Source: Desulfobacteraceae bacterium (GTDB taxonomy: Bacteria > Desulfobacterota > Desulfobacteria > Desulfobacterales > Desulfosarcinaceae). Taken from it: DNA of 64,000 bases. Shown here piece after piece: positions 17,224-26,783 of this stretch (position 1 is its first letter; every line of letters starts with the position of its first letter). The stretch is taken from positions 1 to 64,000 of the forward strand of contig JABDIN010000056.1 in the NCBI GenBank assembly GCA_013003715.1. The letters are read 5' to 3'. Under the pieces are notes generated by a model. That model saw only the letters and a list, made by a program, of their open reading frames with translations, was not told where the DNA came from and made no database searches. The position numbers and the translations under genes were made by a program.

Positions 17224-17732
17224 GGGATGGAGATTCCTTTTACTTTAGCTATGTCCTTGAAAAAGGTGGATATTGCTTGCAATATCATCAGGAAAATACC
17301 GAAAACCATGATAAGTTTTATGGGTATCATTGAGGGATTCCATTGTGAGAAATTACGTTGACCGTACTCGATGGCATACATGGTGCTGGAGATTGATCCG
17401 ATTAATAACGTGACAAGATAGAAAACCAGAAAAAAATTTGTGGCGACATCGATTTTTGCTTTGGTCCTGACTGAGAAATGATCATAGAGCAGATCCATTC
17501 GGACGTGGTCTTCCGTCTGTATAGAATATGCACCACCAACTATGTAGTAGCCGGTGATGATGAACTGGGCCATTTCCACAGTCCAGGACAACGGCAGATT
17601 CAGAATATTCCGGGTAATCGCACCAAGCAGCAGGGTGCCGATCATCAGAAAGATAGTATACATGACGGCCCGACCTAATTTGGTGGAAACGTAATCAACA
17701 TATCTTACGTAGTAAATTACAAATTTAGGCAT
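17220..17732 (-). CDS. dctQ: TRAP transporter small permease
   Basis: A 170-residue protein with four hydrophobic helices and the DctQ pattern (ITRNILNLPLSWTVEMAQFI, GGAYSIQTEDHVRMDLLYDHF). The ATG at 17732 is preceded by CCGGAGGT, so the longer upstream frame is not used. It overlaps dctM by four bases and is the first gene of the transporter operon. Confidence 0.92.
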   Translation of the reverse strand: MPKFVIYYVRYVDYVSTKLGRAVMYTIFLMIGTLLLGAITRNILNLPLSWTVEMAQFIITGYYIVGGAYSIQTEDHVRMDLLYDHFSVRTKAKIDVATNFFLVFYLVTLLIGSISSTMYAIEYGQRNFSQWNPSMIPIKLIMVFGIFLMILQAISTFFKDIAKVKGISIP

Positions 17733-18239
17733 TGTGCGTGTACCTCCGGTGGTTGAATCAAACGCTTCGGGGTCGCGGCCGGGATATGGAGCGTAGGGGG
17801 AATATTGCCGGGGACAAATGCTTGAGAGAGAAGACGGCAAGATGGAAAATGAAAAGAGAACCAATTCATTACAATTCTTGGGAAGAAGTGCTGTGGATTT
17901 CTCTCGGTGCAGATCAAATTTGAGCTCATTTTCCGAGTCAGTTGGTTAAAGATTGCAACTTTAAGTCCGGCCATGGTGAGGTGCTCATATAGTGAATTGA
18001 CTTATCGGTAACAATAAATGACTGAATGGTCAAGCATAAAGTTGATTTCAGACATCCACAAGGTGAAATATACACAGTTCGAATCAATGGGAAGTAAAAA
18101 AGGGGGAAGTAAAAAACAGATAAGGATGTGGTTGGATTTTTTTATGGCTGGACTTACATCATCTTGCCCGGTCGAACCTGTTCAGGCGTTATACGACCGA
18201 CCATTCGGAGCTTATCAGGCGGGACCGGTCAAAAAAAAG
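17733..18239. other. 507-bp gap, probable upstream region of the TRAP operon
   Basis: No convincing gene. It is AT-richer than its surroundings and holds a short direct repeat (GGGAAGTAAAAAA twice near 18090-18112). The dctQ promoter should be here. An open frame at 18018-18368 on the plus strand runs into the DeoR gene and has no recognisable features. Confidence 0.5.
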
Positions 18240-19016
18240 TTACCGTTGAGTATTATCTACACAAATGATGTTTACATCGGCCTCCACAAGCGCCGTTCTG
18301 ATTTTATCCGATGGCGGCTGATCGCACACGAGATTGGTCACTTGATCCAGCCCGCAGACTTTGAATGACGCAATTCGTTCAAACTTTGAACTATCTGCAA
18401 TAATGGTCAGGGACTCGGACTGTTCAATCATAGCCTGGGCAAGTTGGGCTTCTTCGATGTTAAAATCCATGACCCCGTTTGTTGCATCCAATGCACCGAT
18501 GGTCAAAATAGCGTGATGCGCGCGGAAGGATTGAAGTTGAGTAATCGCAAAGTTGCCGACTGTTTGCCGATTGTCACCCTTAAACTCACCGCCAAGGAGG
18601 AACGCGCGCGAATGCAGGGGCGAAAGGCTGATGATCCGGGCGATCTCCGCGGAGTTAGTAACGACAGTCAAATGAGAGAGCTCAGCAAGCTTTTCAGAAA
18701 AATAAAGTGAGGTGGATCCGGTATCCATCAAGATTGTTTCGCCGGGAGATATGAGTTTCACCGTTTCCGCCGCAATATTCACCTTTGCCGCCACGTTCTC
18801 ACCCATTCGGTGGCGGAAGGAGCCTTCTCCCGTGGTCATGGGCAAAGTTGCGCCGCCGTGAAATTTTTGAACTTTTCCGGAGCGGGCCAGCTCGGTCAGG
18901 TCGCGCCGTATGGTTTCCCGCGAAATTTGAAGGGTTTCGGCCAATTCATTCACGGTAACCCTGTTTTGTTGTCGGATGATATTGGCAATTTCAGCCTGTC
19001 TGGCGGAAGGAGTCAT
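18240..19016 (-). CDS. DeoR/GlpR-family transcriptional repressor
   Basis: A 258-residue regulator with the N-terminal DeoR winged helix (RVTVNELAETLQISRETIRRDL, then GKVQKFHGGA) and the C-terminal sugar-phosphate sensor fold (PGETILMDTGSTSLYFSEKL, LTVVTNS, FLLGGEFKG, DSSKFER). Family members sense phosphorylated sugars or glycerol phosphate. It lies between the TRAP operon and two GlpA/GlpB-like flavoprotein genes, all on the same strand, and probably controls one or both. Confidence 0.92.
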   Translation of the reverse strand: MTPSARQAEIANIIRQQNRVTVNELAETLQISRETIRRDLTELARSGKVQKFHGGATLPMTTGEGSFRHRMGENVAAKVNIAAETVKLISPGETILMDTGSTSLYFSEKLAELSHLTVVTNSAEIARIISLSPLHSRAFLLGGEFKGDNRQTVGNFAITQLQSFRAHHAILTIGALDATNGVMDFNIEEAQLAQAMIEQSESLTIIADSSKFERIASFKVCGLDQVTNLVCDQPPSDKIRTALVEADVNIICVDNTQR

Positions 19017-19029
19017 GAAAGAACCTATT

Positions 19030-19104
19030 CAGTTGAGGGGTCGGAGCGTTTTTCCCATTGAGCTGCGTGCCGGATACATTTTCATTCCGTTGTGCAAACT
19101 CATG
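19030..19104 (+). repeat. Dispersed ~75-bp repeat, copy 1
   Basis: Matches 28994-29067 in the same orientation (shared GTTGAGGGGT or ATTGAGGGGT start, GCGTTTTTCC core, CCGTTGTGCAAACTCATG end) and, in part, 30987-31024 in the opposite orientation. It begins 14 bases upstream of the DeoR start codon. The remaining gap to 19490 is AT-rich with no evident gene. Confidence 0.75.
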
Positions 19105-19490
19105 ATCGAGGACGCGTAACTTAAAAACAGTATTTTTTCTAAAATTCCAAGTAGTAAACATATATAACAGCAATGCATACATTGGTTGATGTCCGGATGG
19201 GTATGACCCGGTGCACGTCAGGCATTAAACACCACAAATTCTTCCGGCACGATATCTCTCGTAAATCCGATTGTCAAGAATGGGGGCGGAAGAAGGCCGG
19301 GTGAGGGTGATCAGATTTAAATTCGGCATGGCATCAGTTATTGTAAAATATTGGTGTGCTTCGCTACAAGGTACGGAGATAATGTCAAATGATAAAATCC
19401 AAATGCCAAATGGCGGAATGCTGTCATTTTATCCTCACTCTATTTTTAAAGCGGTTCTTAAAAATGGATAGCATAGCGCCATTGGGAATT

Positions 19491-20483
19491 TTACTGCCTG
19501 TCAGGCAAAGATCCAGCTATGTCTTTTGCAATCCATTGTGCTGTTTTTCGCCCTTCACGCCAGCAGTTCATTGCCATTTTCAGAGGCTGCAGGAGATTTC
19601 CCGCTGCGAAATAGGCCGAATCCGAACAGCGGCCGAATGGATCGATGACCGGACTGCCCGTTTCATGATCAAACAGCAGATGGCTCATCCGGACAAGGGA
19701 TGACTCAGGGGTAAATTGACCGGTGAAGAGGAGGCCGTCACAGGCAAGCTCCCGGGCATTCCCCTTTCCGTCTATAATTTTAATAGCCTCAATCCGATTC
19801 CCGCCGATTATTTTGGTTATCCGAGTTTCTACGAATAAGGGTACACCCAACAGGCGGGATGCATTGTGGAAAGGCCATCGGGTACCCGGACAAGACTTTC
19901 CCTCAATCATTGCCACCGGTTTTATTCCGGCTTTTTTACAAGTCAGAAGCGCGGAAAAGGCCACTGTTTCCGTTCCCACTATTACAGGGCGCCGAAAGGG
20001 TATCAGGCCTTTTAAATAGACCATCGCCTGCAAGGCTCCGGTGGTACAGATACCCAACATCCTGGCCCCGGACATCAATCGGGCGGATTGAGGTGTCTCA
20101 CGCACGCCGGTGGAGAGAAGAACCCGTTTTGCCGTTAACTCGCCGTTTCCCTGTGGCGATGCGATGGTCAGACCCCCCCCGGCGCCCAGCATGGTAACCG
20201 AGGTCCTCACGGATATCCCGACGCCTGCACGTCGAGCTTCCCCAACAAGCCGCCTTGCATAAGAGGGCCCTCTCATCACCCGCGCAAACTCAAGCATTCC
20301 AAAGGGCGGATGACCACAATGTCGCGGGATACCACCGGGTTCAGATTCGCGATCCAGCACCAGGACGTTTTCGATTCCCAATTTCTTAAGTCTAATCGCG
20401 GCAGCAAGTCCGGCCGGACCGGCACCGATGATGGCCACATCACAATTATCGTATATAGGGGGATTAAGCATTCGCATCTCCAA
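19491..20483 (-). CDS. FAD-dependent oxidoreductase, GlpB-like
   Basis: A 330-residue flavoprotein: dinucleotide-binding GAGPAGLAAAIRLKKLG at the N-terminus, a LVLDRESEPGGIPRHCGHP segment with a possible redox Cys, and a second nucleotide-binding region. It overlaps the GlpA-like gene by 20 bases. In other bacteria such pairs form anaerobic glycerol-3-phosphate or related dehydrogenases; the small DUF1667 partner often seen with them is absent here. The physiological substrate is inferred only. Confidence 0.82.
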   Translation of the reverse strand: MEMRMLNPPIYDNCDVAIIGAGPAGLAAAIRLKKLGIENVLVLDRESEPGGIPRHCGHPPFGMLEFARVMRGPSYARRLVGEARRAGVGISVRTSVTMLGAGGGLTIASPQGNGELTAKRVLLSTGVRETPQSARLMSGARMLGICTTGALQAMVYLKGLIPFRRPVIVGTETVAFSALLTCKKAGIKPVAMIEGKSCPGTRWPFHNASRLLGVPLFVETRITKIIGGNRIEAIKIIDGKGNARELACDGLLFTGQFTPESSLVRMSHLLFDHETGSPVIDPFGRCSDSAYFAAGNLLQPLKMAMNCWREGRKTAQWIAKDIAGSLPDRQ

Positions 20484-21867
20484 CCCCTATGGGTTCGGCG
20501 AATTTACCCTTGGTCAGCTCTGCGATACGAGCAGAACAATAAAACCCTTGACACCTGCCCATGGCTGCCCGGGTGCGCCGTTTCAGCCCCGAGAGGCTGC
20601 CGACGGGTATGGGGCCTTCCATGGTAGCAAGAATCTCGCGTTGTGTCACCATTTCACAATGACAAACGATCTCACCATAGCCGGGGTTCTCATAGTCGCG
20701 CGGAAGATGTTCCGCAATGTTCGGGACTTGCGATACTACGGGATTATTTATCGGATGAAATGCCAAACCTTGTTTTGTGAGCAGACGATGGGCATGCCGG
20801 GCAAGACCCAATGCACCGCTTAATCCAGTGGAGCGTATTCCGCCAAGGGTTATCCAGTTTTGATCGGGGTATTCAATCACCCGATAGCCATTTTCTTCAG
20901 TCGCCGGCCGGATACCCGCAAAGGTTGCGGTCACCTGAGTATTGGAGAGAGCCGGAAGTTTTTGAATGGCCTGCTCCACAAGGGCGGTCAGAATTTCTCT
21001 ATCAACCGAAGCATCATCTCTTTCATCCTGATCTTCGGCTGTCGGGCCGACAGCGATGTTTCCGAATATCGTAGGAAAAAGGACAATCCCTTTTGTACGC
21101 TTCGTGGGTACGGGTAAAACAATTGAGCTCAGGAGTTTACCGGCCGCCTTGTCGAATACCACAAACTGGCCTTTGCGCGGTTTAATGGTAAAACGGGAAG
21201 CGCCAAGAGCCCTTTTATCGACAATATCTCCATAAAGCCCGGCGCAATTGACGACATGAAGAGCACGCACAGGTCCACGCATGGTATTGAGTTGCCATCT
21301 TTCCCCGTCAAAGGCACCGTCAGTGACTTCGGCATTAAAGAGTACTTGCCCGCCGTTTTGAAGTGCCTGTTGCAGGTAGGCGAGTGGTGTCGACCATGGA
21401 TCGATAACATACTCGCGCGGTACCGCTATGGCTGATCGTATATCCTTCGAAAGATTGGGTTCTATATCGGAAATCTCCGATCTGTTGAGAAGGCGCAGGT
21501 CCCCAACACCATTGTCATGCGCTTTTTTCAAAATGTCGCCGAATCGAACTTCTTCCTCTTCCGACCAGGCCGCAATCAGTGCACCGGTCTTTAAAATCGG
21601 CAAGTTAAAGCTTGCGTGGATGCCAAGATACTCCTCATATCCGTCACGGACACATTTCTGCTCCAATGAATCCACAGGCGCGTCAAAGCCGGTATGAAGG
21701 ATTGCACTATTGCCTTTACTCGCGCCGTCGAGGATATCGGCGGCTTTCTCGATCAAGACAACGTAAGCGCCTTCCAAGGCCATCCGGCGAGCTACAGCGC
21801 AGCCCACAACCCCCCCTCCGATAACTGCCACATCAACATTTGATGAATCACTGCCCATATTTTTCAT
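20464..21867 (-). CDS. FAD-dependent oxidoreductase, GlpA-like, with a BFD-like [2Fe-2S] domain
   Basis: A 467-residue protein of the DAO/GlpA family: N-terminal GGGVVGCAVARRMALEG FAD motif, a central DAO fold (STPLAYLQQAL, NCAGLYGD, GNIAVGPTAED), and a C-terminal cluster domain with CHC, about 35 residues, then CQGFYC. This is the layout of glycerol-3-phosphate dehydrogenase GlpA and of dehydrogenases acting with a GlpB-like partner. It is the first gene of this two-gene unit. Confidence 0.88.
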   Translation of the reverse strand: MKNMGSDSSNVDVAVIGGGVVGCAVARRMALEGAYVVLIEKAADILDGASKGNSAILHTGFDAPVDSLEQKCVRDGYEEYLGIHASFNLPILKTGALIAAWSEEEEVRFGDILKKAHDNGVGDLRLLNRSEISDIEPNLSKDIRSAIAVPREYVIDPWSTPLAYLQQALQNGGQVLFNAEVTDGAFDGERWQLNTMRGPVRALHVVNCAGLYGDIVDKRALGASRFTIKPRKGQFVVFDKAAGKLLSSIVLPVPTKRTKGIVLFPTIFGNIAVGPTAEDQDERDDASVDREILTALVEQAIQKLPALSNTQVTATFAGIRPATEENGYRVIEYPDQNWITLGGIRSTGLSGALGLARHAHRLLTKQGLAFHPINNPVVSQVPNIAEHLPRDYENPGYGEIVCHCEMVTQREILATMEGPIPVGSLSGLKRRTRAAMGRCQGFYCSARIAELTKGKFAEPIGVGDANA

Positions 21868-22133
21868 ACCCTTTTTTAAGAATGACTATATAGTAACTAT
21901 TTCTGACTGAACAGTCAATCGAAAAACGTTCTCCTCCATTTTATATATTTGTATCATCGTCGTCGAATGTATCACTGATTTCCACTGATCCGGTAAAATT
22001 CCAGACATGAGAGATTCATGTTTTAATAGATATAACATGCGCGTTCGAGCTTTGGTTCGGCAGAACGTATCAACAATGGATCACTGATAAAATCGGTTTA
22101 TCGCAGAAGCGGATCGGGGAGAGCTTGATTATC

Positions 22134-22340
22134 CATGGAGATTTTCGGCCCGGTGAAAAATAGGAACGGGTTTGGATACCCCCCACTGCGGAAAGGTCGT
22201 TGCACCTTCGGGAAGGGTGGCTGTGAATGATCCGCAAACCATGGCGGTATCCCATTTCTCGGCCGGATCCTCTTGATTCGGTTGATCCGGAGATGCTGTC
22301 CTATGGTGACCCGGGGGGGTATACCTAAAAATCGGTATGG
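22134..22340 (+). pseudogene. Decayed fragment of an mrp 3' end
   Basis: The segment matches the 3' part of the mrp gene at about 13419-13625: CATGGAGAT, then the CPHCG-coding region, CCGCAAACCATGGCGGTATCCCATTTC (only the first and last parts are quoted: CGCAAACCATGG and GTATCCCATTTC) and TTGATCCGGAGATG. Stops and shifts break the frame. It lies in the 523-bp gap between the GlpA-like gene start and the 3' end of the PilB-like gene; nothing else was recognised in that gap. Confidence 0.8.
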
Positions 22341-22391
22341 GCTCCCGGGGTCAACGCCTATTATAATCGGCCGATGGGAATGTGGTCAGGA

Positions 22392-24614
22392 TCAGTTCGC
22401 TGCTGCCTGTCCCATGGAATTGGTGCTGTTTGACAGCCTGTCCGCCAGGACCCTGAACAATTTAATGGAGATCTCCGGATGTTTGGCGAGGACTTCGTCC
22501 ATCTTGTCACCGGGAAAACGTTTGACGACGGTTTTACCCATGGCAACGATGGAAGCTGATCGCTTCTCTCCGGTCAGGGCGGCGAGTTCACCGAAATGTT
22601 CACCTCGTTCGGTGATGGTGGCGATTTTCTTTTTGCCTTTGAAAACCCCTACCGCACCACGTTCAAGCTGAAAAAAGTCCTTGTCTTTATTGCCCTCGTG
22701 GATGATGATTTCACCTTCGCCGTATTCTTCGATGTCTGGGTTGGCGAGAAATTTAGGTAAGGTTTCCTTGTGAAGAACGGTTTCCTTGACCACCTCTTCC
22801 ACAGAGGTCGTTCCGGCCAATATCTGGAGCACTCCGGACCTTCGCAAGGTCAGCATACCGTTCCGGATGGCTATTTTACGAATCTGGTCCTCGGTGACAC
22901 TGGCATTAACCGCTTTTATGATGTCTTCGGTCATTTCCATCAGTTCGAACAGGCCGACTCGTCCTTTGTATCCGATACCATTGCATTTTTCACATCCACC
23001 CGGGCGGAATAATTTCGCATCTTTGGCTTCTTCCTCGGTGAATCCGAGAGACAGCAGCATGGCCGGAACGGATTTATACGGTTTTTTGCAATTTTGACAT
23101 AGTCGCCTTACCAGTCTCTGGGCGACCACTATAGATACGGTTGCCGTGACAATATAGGGGGGAACGCCCATATCCACCAAACGGCTGATCGAACCCGGTG
23201 CATCATTGGTATGAAGGGTACTTAACACGAGATGCCCGGTCTGTGATGCTTCCACACCAATGGAGGCTTCTTCAAGATCCCGCATTTCACCGACCATGAT
23301 GACGTTGGGATCCTGACGGAGAAAGGCTTTCAATGCGGTCGGAAACGTCAATCCGACATTTGTGTCGATGTTGACCTGGTTCAATCCTTTGATGTTGAAC
23401 TCCACCGGTTTTTCGGCCGTCATTATATTTGTTTTCTCGTTATTGAGATGATTCAACGCCGAGTACAGGGTTACGGTTTTACCACTACCGGTGGGACCGG
23501 TAACCAGGATCATGCCGAAGGGACGTTCGATGTTACGTTTGAAGGCACTGAATTGACGATCCGTAAACCCCAGACCGGTCATATCGATTTTCAAATTGGA
23601 TTGGTCGAGGATACGAAGAACGATTTTTTCGCCAAATATCACCGGTAAGGTAGAGACACGAAAGTCAATCTGTTTCCGGCCGAGCTTCATTTTGATGCGG
23701 CCGTCCTGGGGGATTCTTTTCTCTTCTATCTTCAACCGGGAAAGGATTTTAACACGGGAAACCACGGCACTTTTGATGTTGGACGGCAGGTTCATGCTTT
23801 TGTATAAATTGCCATCCTTACGATACCGGATCTGGAGCACCTTTTCCATGGGTTCGATATGGATATCCGAAACGCCTTCATTCACCGCTTTCACCAGGAT
23901 ACCATCCACGAGCTTGATAATCGGGCCGGCATCGGCATTCATCTGCTGACCAGTATCATCCGACATTTCATCAGTGGCCTGCAACTCGAAGTTCGAACTG
24001 GCTTCGCTGATAATGGAGCCGAAGTCTTCAACCTGGGTGACTTCCTCTTCTCCAAAATCGTCAACTTTTAAGGGTTTCGTGAAAACCGACGCATCTTCAG
24101 GTTTTATTCGATAATGCTTTTTATATGCTTCAATGAGCTCCGGCTCAGTGACCACCCGGGGATCAATCTGCAGTTTCACCTCATATTGCAGTTTGTCAAT
24201 ATCTTCGGTGTTGGTGGGCTCGACCATTCCCACTGTCAGAATGCCGTCCTTTTCCGATACGGGAAAAGCCATGAACGGTTTCACTTTATCAAAGGGAATC
24301 CGTCCAAGCAGCTTGTTGTCAATCTTTAAATTGGAGAGCCGTATGCCCCTGAAATTATAGCTACGAGTAAGGATATTATAGACCGTATCATTTTCAATAT
24401 GGCCGAGTTTTATCAGTATCGTACTGAGTTTGTGCTGATGGGCGCTACTCTGGCCTGGTGACGGCCCTCTGCTCATATAGGTCAGCGCTTCATCCAGAAG
24501 ATCCGTGGTGATAATACCTTCTTTGCATAGGATCTTGCCGATCTTTTCCTTTCCGGCACCGCTGGTATCCTGAAGGGTTCGACTTAGTACTGATTTATTA
24601 TTCGCTTGCGCCAT
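22392..24614 (-). CDS. PilB/GspE-type ATPase with C-terminal cyclic-nucleotide-binding domain
   Basis: A 740-residue protein. The N-terminal ~150 residues form an MshEN/GSPII_E_N-like region (GKILCKEGIITTDLLDEAL, LIKLGHIENDTVYNIL). The ATPase core has Walker A GPTGSGKTVT, an IMVGEMRDLEEA Walker B/Asp-box region, STLHTNDA, and the zinc-binding CQNC...CEKC pair. After about residue 615 comes a cNMP-binding domain with FGELAALTGEKRSASIVA, which keeps the Gly-Glu and Arg of the phosphate cassette. Such ATPases power pilus or secretion assembly. No other pilus gene is in the window, so it is an orphan here. Confidence 0.9.
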   Translation of the reverse strand: MAQANNKSVLSRTLQDTSGAGKEKIGKILCKEGIITTDLLDEALTYMSRGPSPGQSSAHQHKLSTILIKLGHIENDTVYNILTRSYNFRGIRLSNLKIDNKLLGRIPFDKVKPFMAFPVSEKDGILTVGMVEPTNTEDIDKLQYEVKLQIDPRVVTEPELIEAYKKHYRIKPEDASVFTKPLKVDDFGEEEVTQVEDFGSIISEASSNFELQATDEMSDDTGQQMNADAGPIIKLVDGILVKAVNEGVSDIHIEPMEKVLQIRYRKDGNLYKSMNLPSNIKSAVVSRVKILSRLKIEEKRIPQDGRIKMKLGRKQIDFRVSTLPVIFGEKIVLRILDQSNLKIDMTGLGFTDRQFSAFKRNIERPFGMILVTGPTGSGKTVTLYSALNHLNNEKTNIMTAEKPVEFNIKGLNQVNIDTNVGLTFPTALKAFLRQDPNVIMVGEMRDLEEASIGVEASQTGHLVLSTLHTNDAPGSISRLVDMGVPPYIVTATVSIVVAQRLVRRLCQNCKKPYKSVPAMLLSLGFTEEEAKDAKLFRPGGCEKCNGIGYKGRVGLFELMEMTEDIIKAVNASVTEDQIRKIAIRNGMLTLRRSGVLQILAGTTSVEEVVKETVLHKETLPKFLANPDIEEYGEGEIIIHEGNKDKDFFQLERGAVGVFKGKKKIATITERGEHFGELAALTGEKRSASIVAMGKTVVKRFPGDKMDEVLAKHPEISIKLFRVLADRLSNSTNSMGQAAAN

Positions 24615-25020
24615 TCACCGCTCCATTTTCATGTTTGGTCATGATAATTCTTGCCAATTTTTCCATCGGGATGGATGCAATCCACAATAATCAAAAGGTT
24701 CCCTATCTCTGCCTGATTAAAAACCGAAGCAGCCGGCGTGAACCATCGTTGCTCATATCTTACTGTATTACTTGGGTAAACGAGATTTTCTATCCACTAT
24801 AATACCAAGACATTATAAAATCGGGTGATGGATGATTACAGGAAACAGCCTTTTACATTGGGTAATATTGGCTGCTGCGGTAAAAAACTTGAGGGGTAAT
24901 TTCATCAGTTCCGACATAACCGTGGCGCTCCCCGGACCCGCTGGCAGGACTTTCCGCAAGAAATGATGAATATACCTGTTTTTATGCCGTTTCAGGGGTG
25001 GGATGAAAGCGTCATTGGAT
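24615..25020. other. 406-bp intergenic gap
   Basis: No gene, hairpin or repeat was recognised. GGAGCGGTGA stands just upstream of the PilB-like start at 24614, and the AT-rich stretch at about 24770-24850 could hold its promoter. Confidence 0.4.
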
Positions 25021-26061
25021 CTATCCGGTTATCCATACACCATAGTGAAATCTCCACCACACCGCCGGCAGATATAGAAACAGGGTGGTGAAAATGATCG
25101 TCCATCCGGTTCTGCGGGCTGCTCGACGTGAATGATCAAGGGCAGCGGATTGAACCTCCCGGGGGTGGTTCTTGGTAAAATATCGGAGGATCAGCGGGAC
25201 GGTGCCTTCGGCGAGGATGACGAGGAATCCGAGGTATAGTAAATAACCGATGCAATTATGCACCGGCAATAACAGGCACCAGGGGCAATGGTGGTGTAAG
25301 ACCTTGTAAAAATAGGGGCACAGCACCCGTAAGAGGGTGGTGAGGGAAACCAGCGGCCATATAATGGACGAGAAGCCCAGGAAGCCGTTGATCCATAATT
25401 TGTCAGGGCGATTCTCCCGGTGAACCATCAGACATAGAATCATAATGAAAAAAGCCCCGGCCAGAGACATCCCGACCCAGACCGGATTTGAGAACAGGGC
25501 GTTGAGTTCATTGCCGGCCATATGGCCGGTTCGTGAATAGATGACCGTGCAGCAATCCACTGACGTGTAGGTGTTGATGGTGCCGATCCCGCGATAGATA
25601 TCATATATGCCTAATCCCGCTAACGGCGCTGCCAGTATTGTCAGCCGGGCATGGGGTTCGGTCAATGGCGCCTCGGGAAATCGATGGTTCAGGCGGCCGA
25701 TATTCACCGCGTGGAACAAGACAAATAGGGATGCCATGCGAATCGTCAGGCCTTTTCCGAGATAGCCGCCGGCGCTTTCCAATACACCGGTGCCGCACAT
25801 AGCGCCGGGAATAAGACCGGGCAGGATATAGGAGATTCCCACGGTAAGGAGAACCGTAACCAGGCTCAAGAACGTAAATCCCCACACGGTAAAAACCCCG
25901 GCCACTTCCGCCTGCCGTTCCAGGCGGATTTGCCGGGGATCCGGGGTGCCGGGCCGCCATTGCATGGCAATGCGCAGCGAAATCACCCAGCCGGTGAGAA
26001 GGAGCGCCATACTGATAACATCCATCACCAGGGCGGTCATCACCAGCGGGTGGCTGATCAC
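25021..26061 (-). CDS. Cys/His-rich polytopic membrane protein of the NosL-ABC operon
   Basis: A 346-residue protein with about eight hydrophobic helices and no family I can name. Notable conserved-looking sites are MCGTGVLES after helix 2, VDCCTVIYSR before helix 5, and HHHCPWCLLLPVHNCIGY before helix 7. These suggest metal or thiol redox chemistry. Its start overlaps the end of the ABC ATPase gene, so it is the last gene of a five-gene unit headed by nosL. A copper or cytochrome-oxidase-assembly role is inferred from the neighbours only. Confidence 0.7.
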   Translation of the reverse strand: MISHPLVMTALVMDVISMALLLTGWVISLRIAMQWRPGTPDPRQIRLERQAEVAGVFTVWGFTFLSLVTVLLTVGISYILPGLIPGAMCGTGVLESAGGYLGKGLTIRMASLFVLFHAVNIGRLNHRFPEAPLTEPHARLTILAAPLAGLGIYDIYRGIGTINTYTSVDCCTVIYSRTGHMAGNELNALFSNPVWVGMSLAGAFFIMILCLMVHRENRPDKLWINGFLGFSSIIWPLVSLTTLLRVLCPYFYKVLHHHCPWCLLLPVHNCIGYLLYLGFLVILAEGTVPLILRYFTKNHPREVQSAALDHSRRAARRTGWTIIFTTLFLYLPAVWWRFHYGVWITG

Positions 26062-26783
26062 GATTTGTCTCCGGGGCGGTGTCCGGCATCCCCGGCCATA
26101 GGGGGCATCATTGTCAGCCTGCCGATTGCCAATCGGTAATTGGCGGTGAAGAGACGGGCATCCCGGAGCCGTTGATCGTGGGAGCAGACCACCACCACCG
26201 CTCCCTTGTCAGCCCGGCCGGCTAGCAGCGTGAGTATCCGCGATACCGATTTGTCATCCTGGAAGGCACTGGGTTCATCGGCAAAAAGGTAGTCCGGCTC
26301 TCCGATCAGCGCCCTGGCCAGGGCCGTGCGCTGACGTTGTCCGCCGGATATGGTGCCGGTGCGTTCACCGGCCAGCTCATCCAGATCGAGTTCCCCCATG
26401 ACAAGTCGGCTTCGGCGGCGAATTTCCGGCAATTCCATCCGGCGGCAAATCATGGGGAGCATGATGTTTTCCATAACACTCAGGTGATCCATTAGGTTGA
26501 GATCCTGAAATACGATACCCACCCGGCGGCGCCACAAATCCTTATGCCGGGATATCCATTGACTCACCGGTTTGCCCCCGGCAAAAACCCGGCCGCCGGT
26601 GGGGCGGCGCAGACCCGCCAGAATGCTCAGGAAGGTGCTCTTTCCCGATCCGGTCTCGCCGGTAATCATTGCCAGGGTGCCGCTCTTAAAGCGAACATTT
26701 ATATCAGTCAGAACGGTGTTCACCGGTTTCCCGGACCTGTGCCTCGAAAAATCCACATTTTCACACACAATTTCCGGGTTCAT
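26058..26783 (-). CDS. ABC transporter ATP-binding protein, LolD-like
   Basis: A 241-residue ATPase: Walker A GETGSGKST, Q-loop VFQDLNLMDH, signature SGGQRQRTALARAL, Walker B YLFADEPS and switch His in VCSHDQ. The ATG at 26783 (start MNPEIVCENVDF) overlaps the permease stop; a long upstream extension of this frame lies within the permease gene and was rejected. It energises the FtsX-like permease. Confidence 0.92.
   Translation of the reverse strand: MNPEIVCENVDFSRHRSGKPVNTVLTDINVRFKSGTLAMITGETGSGKSTFLSILAGLRRPTGGRVFAGGKPVSQWISRHKDLWRRRVGIVFQDLNLMDHLSVMENIMLPMICRRMELPEIRRRSRLVMGELDLDELAGERTGTISGGQRQRTALARALIGEPDYLFADEPSAFQDDKSVSRILTLLAGRADKGAVVVVCSHDQRLRDARLFTANYRLAIGRLTMMPPMAGDAGHRPGDKS

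Noticed and set aside
18018-18368. A 116-residue plus-strand frame near the DeoR gene
   Set aside because: It overlaps the DeoR coding region by 129 bases and has no features or ribosome site.
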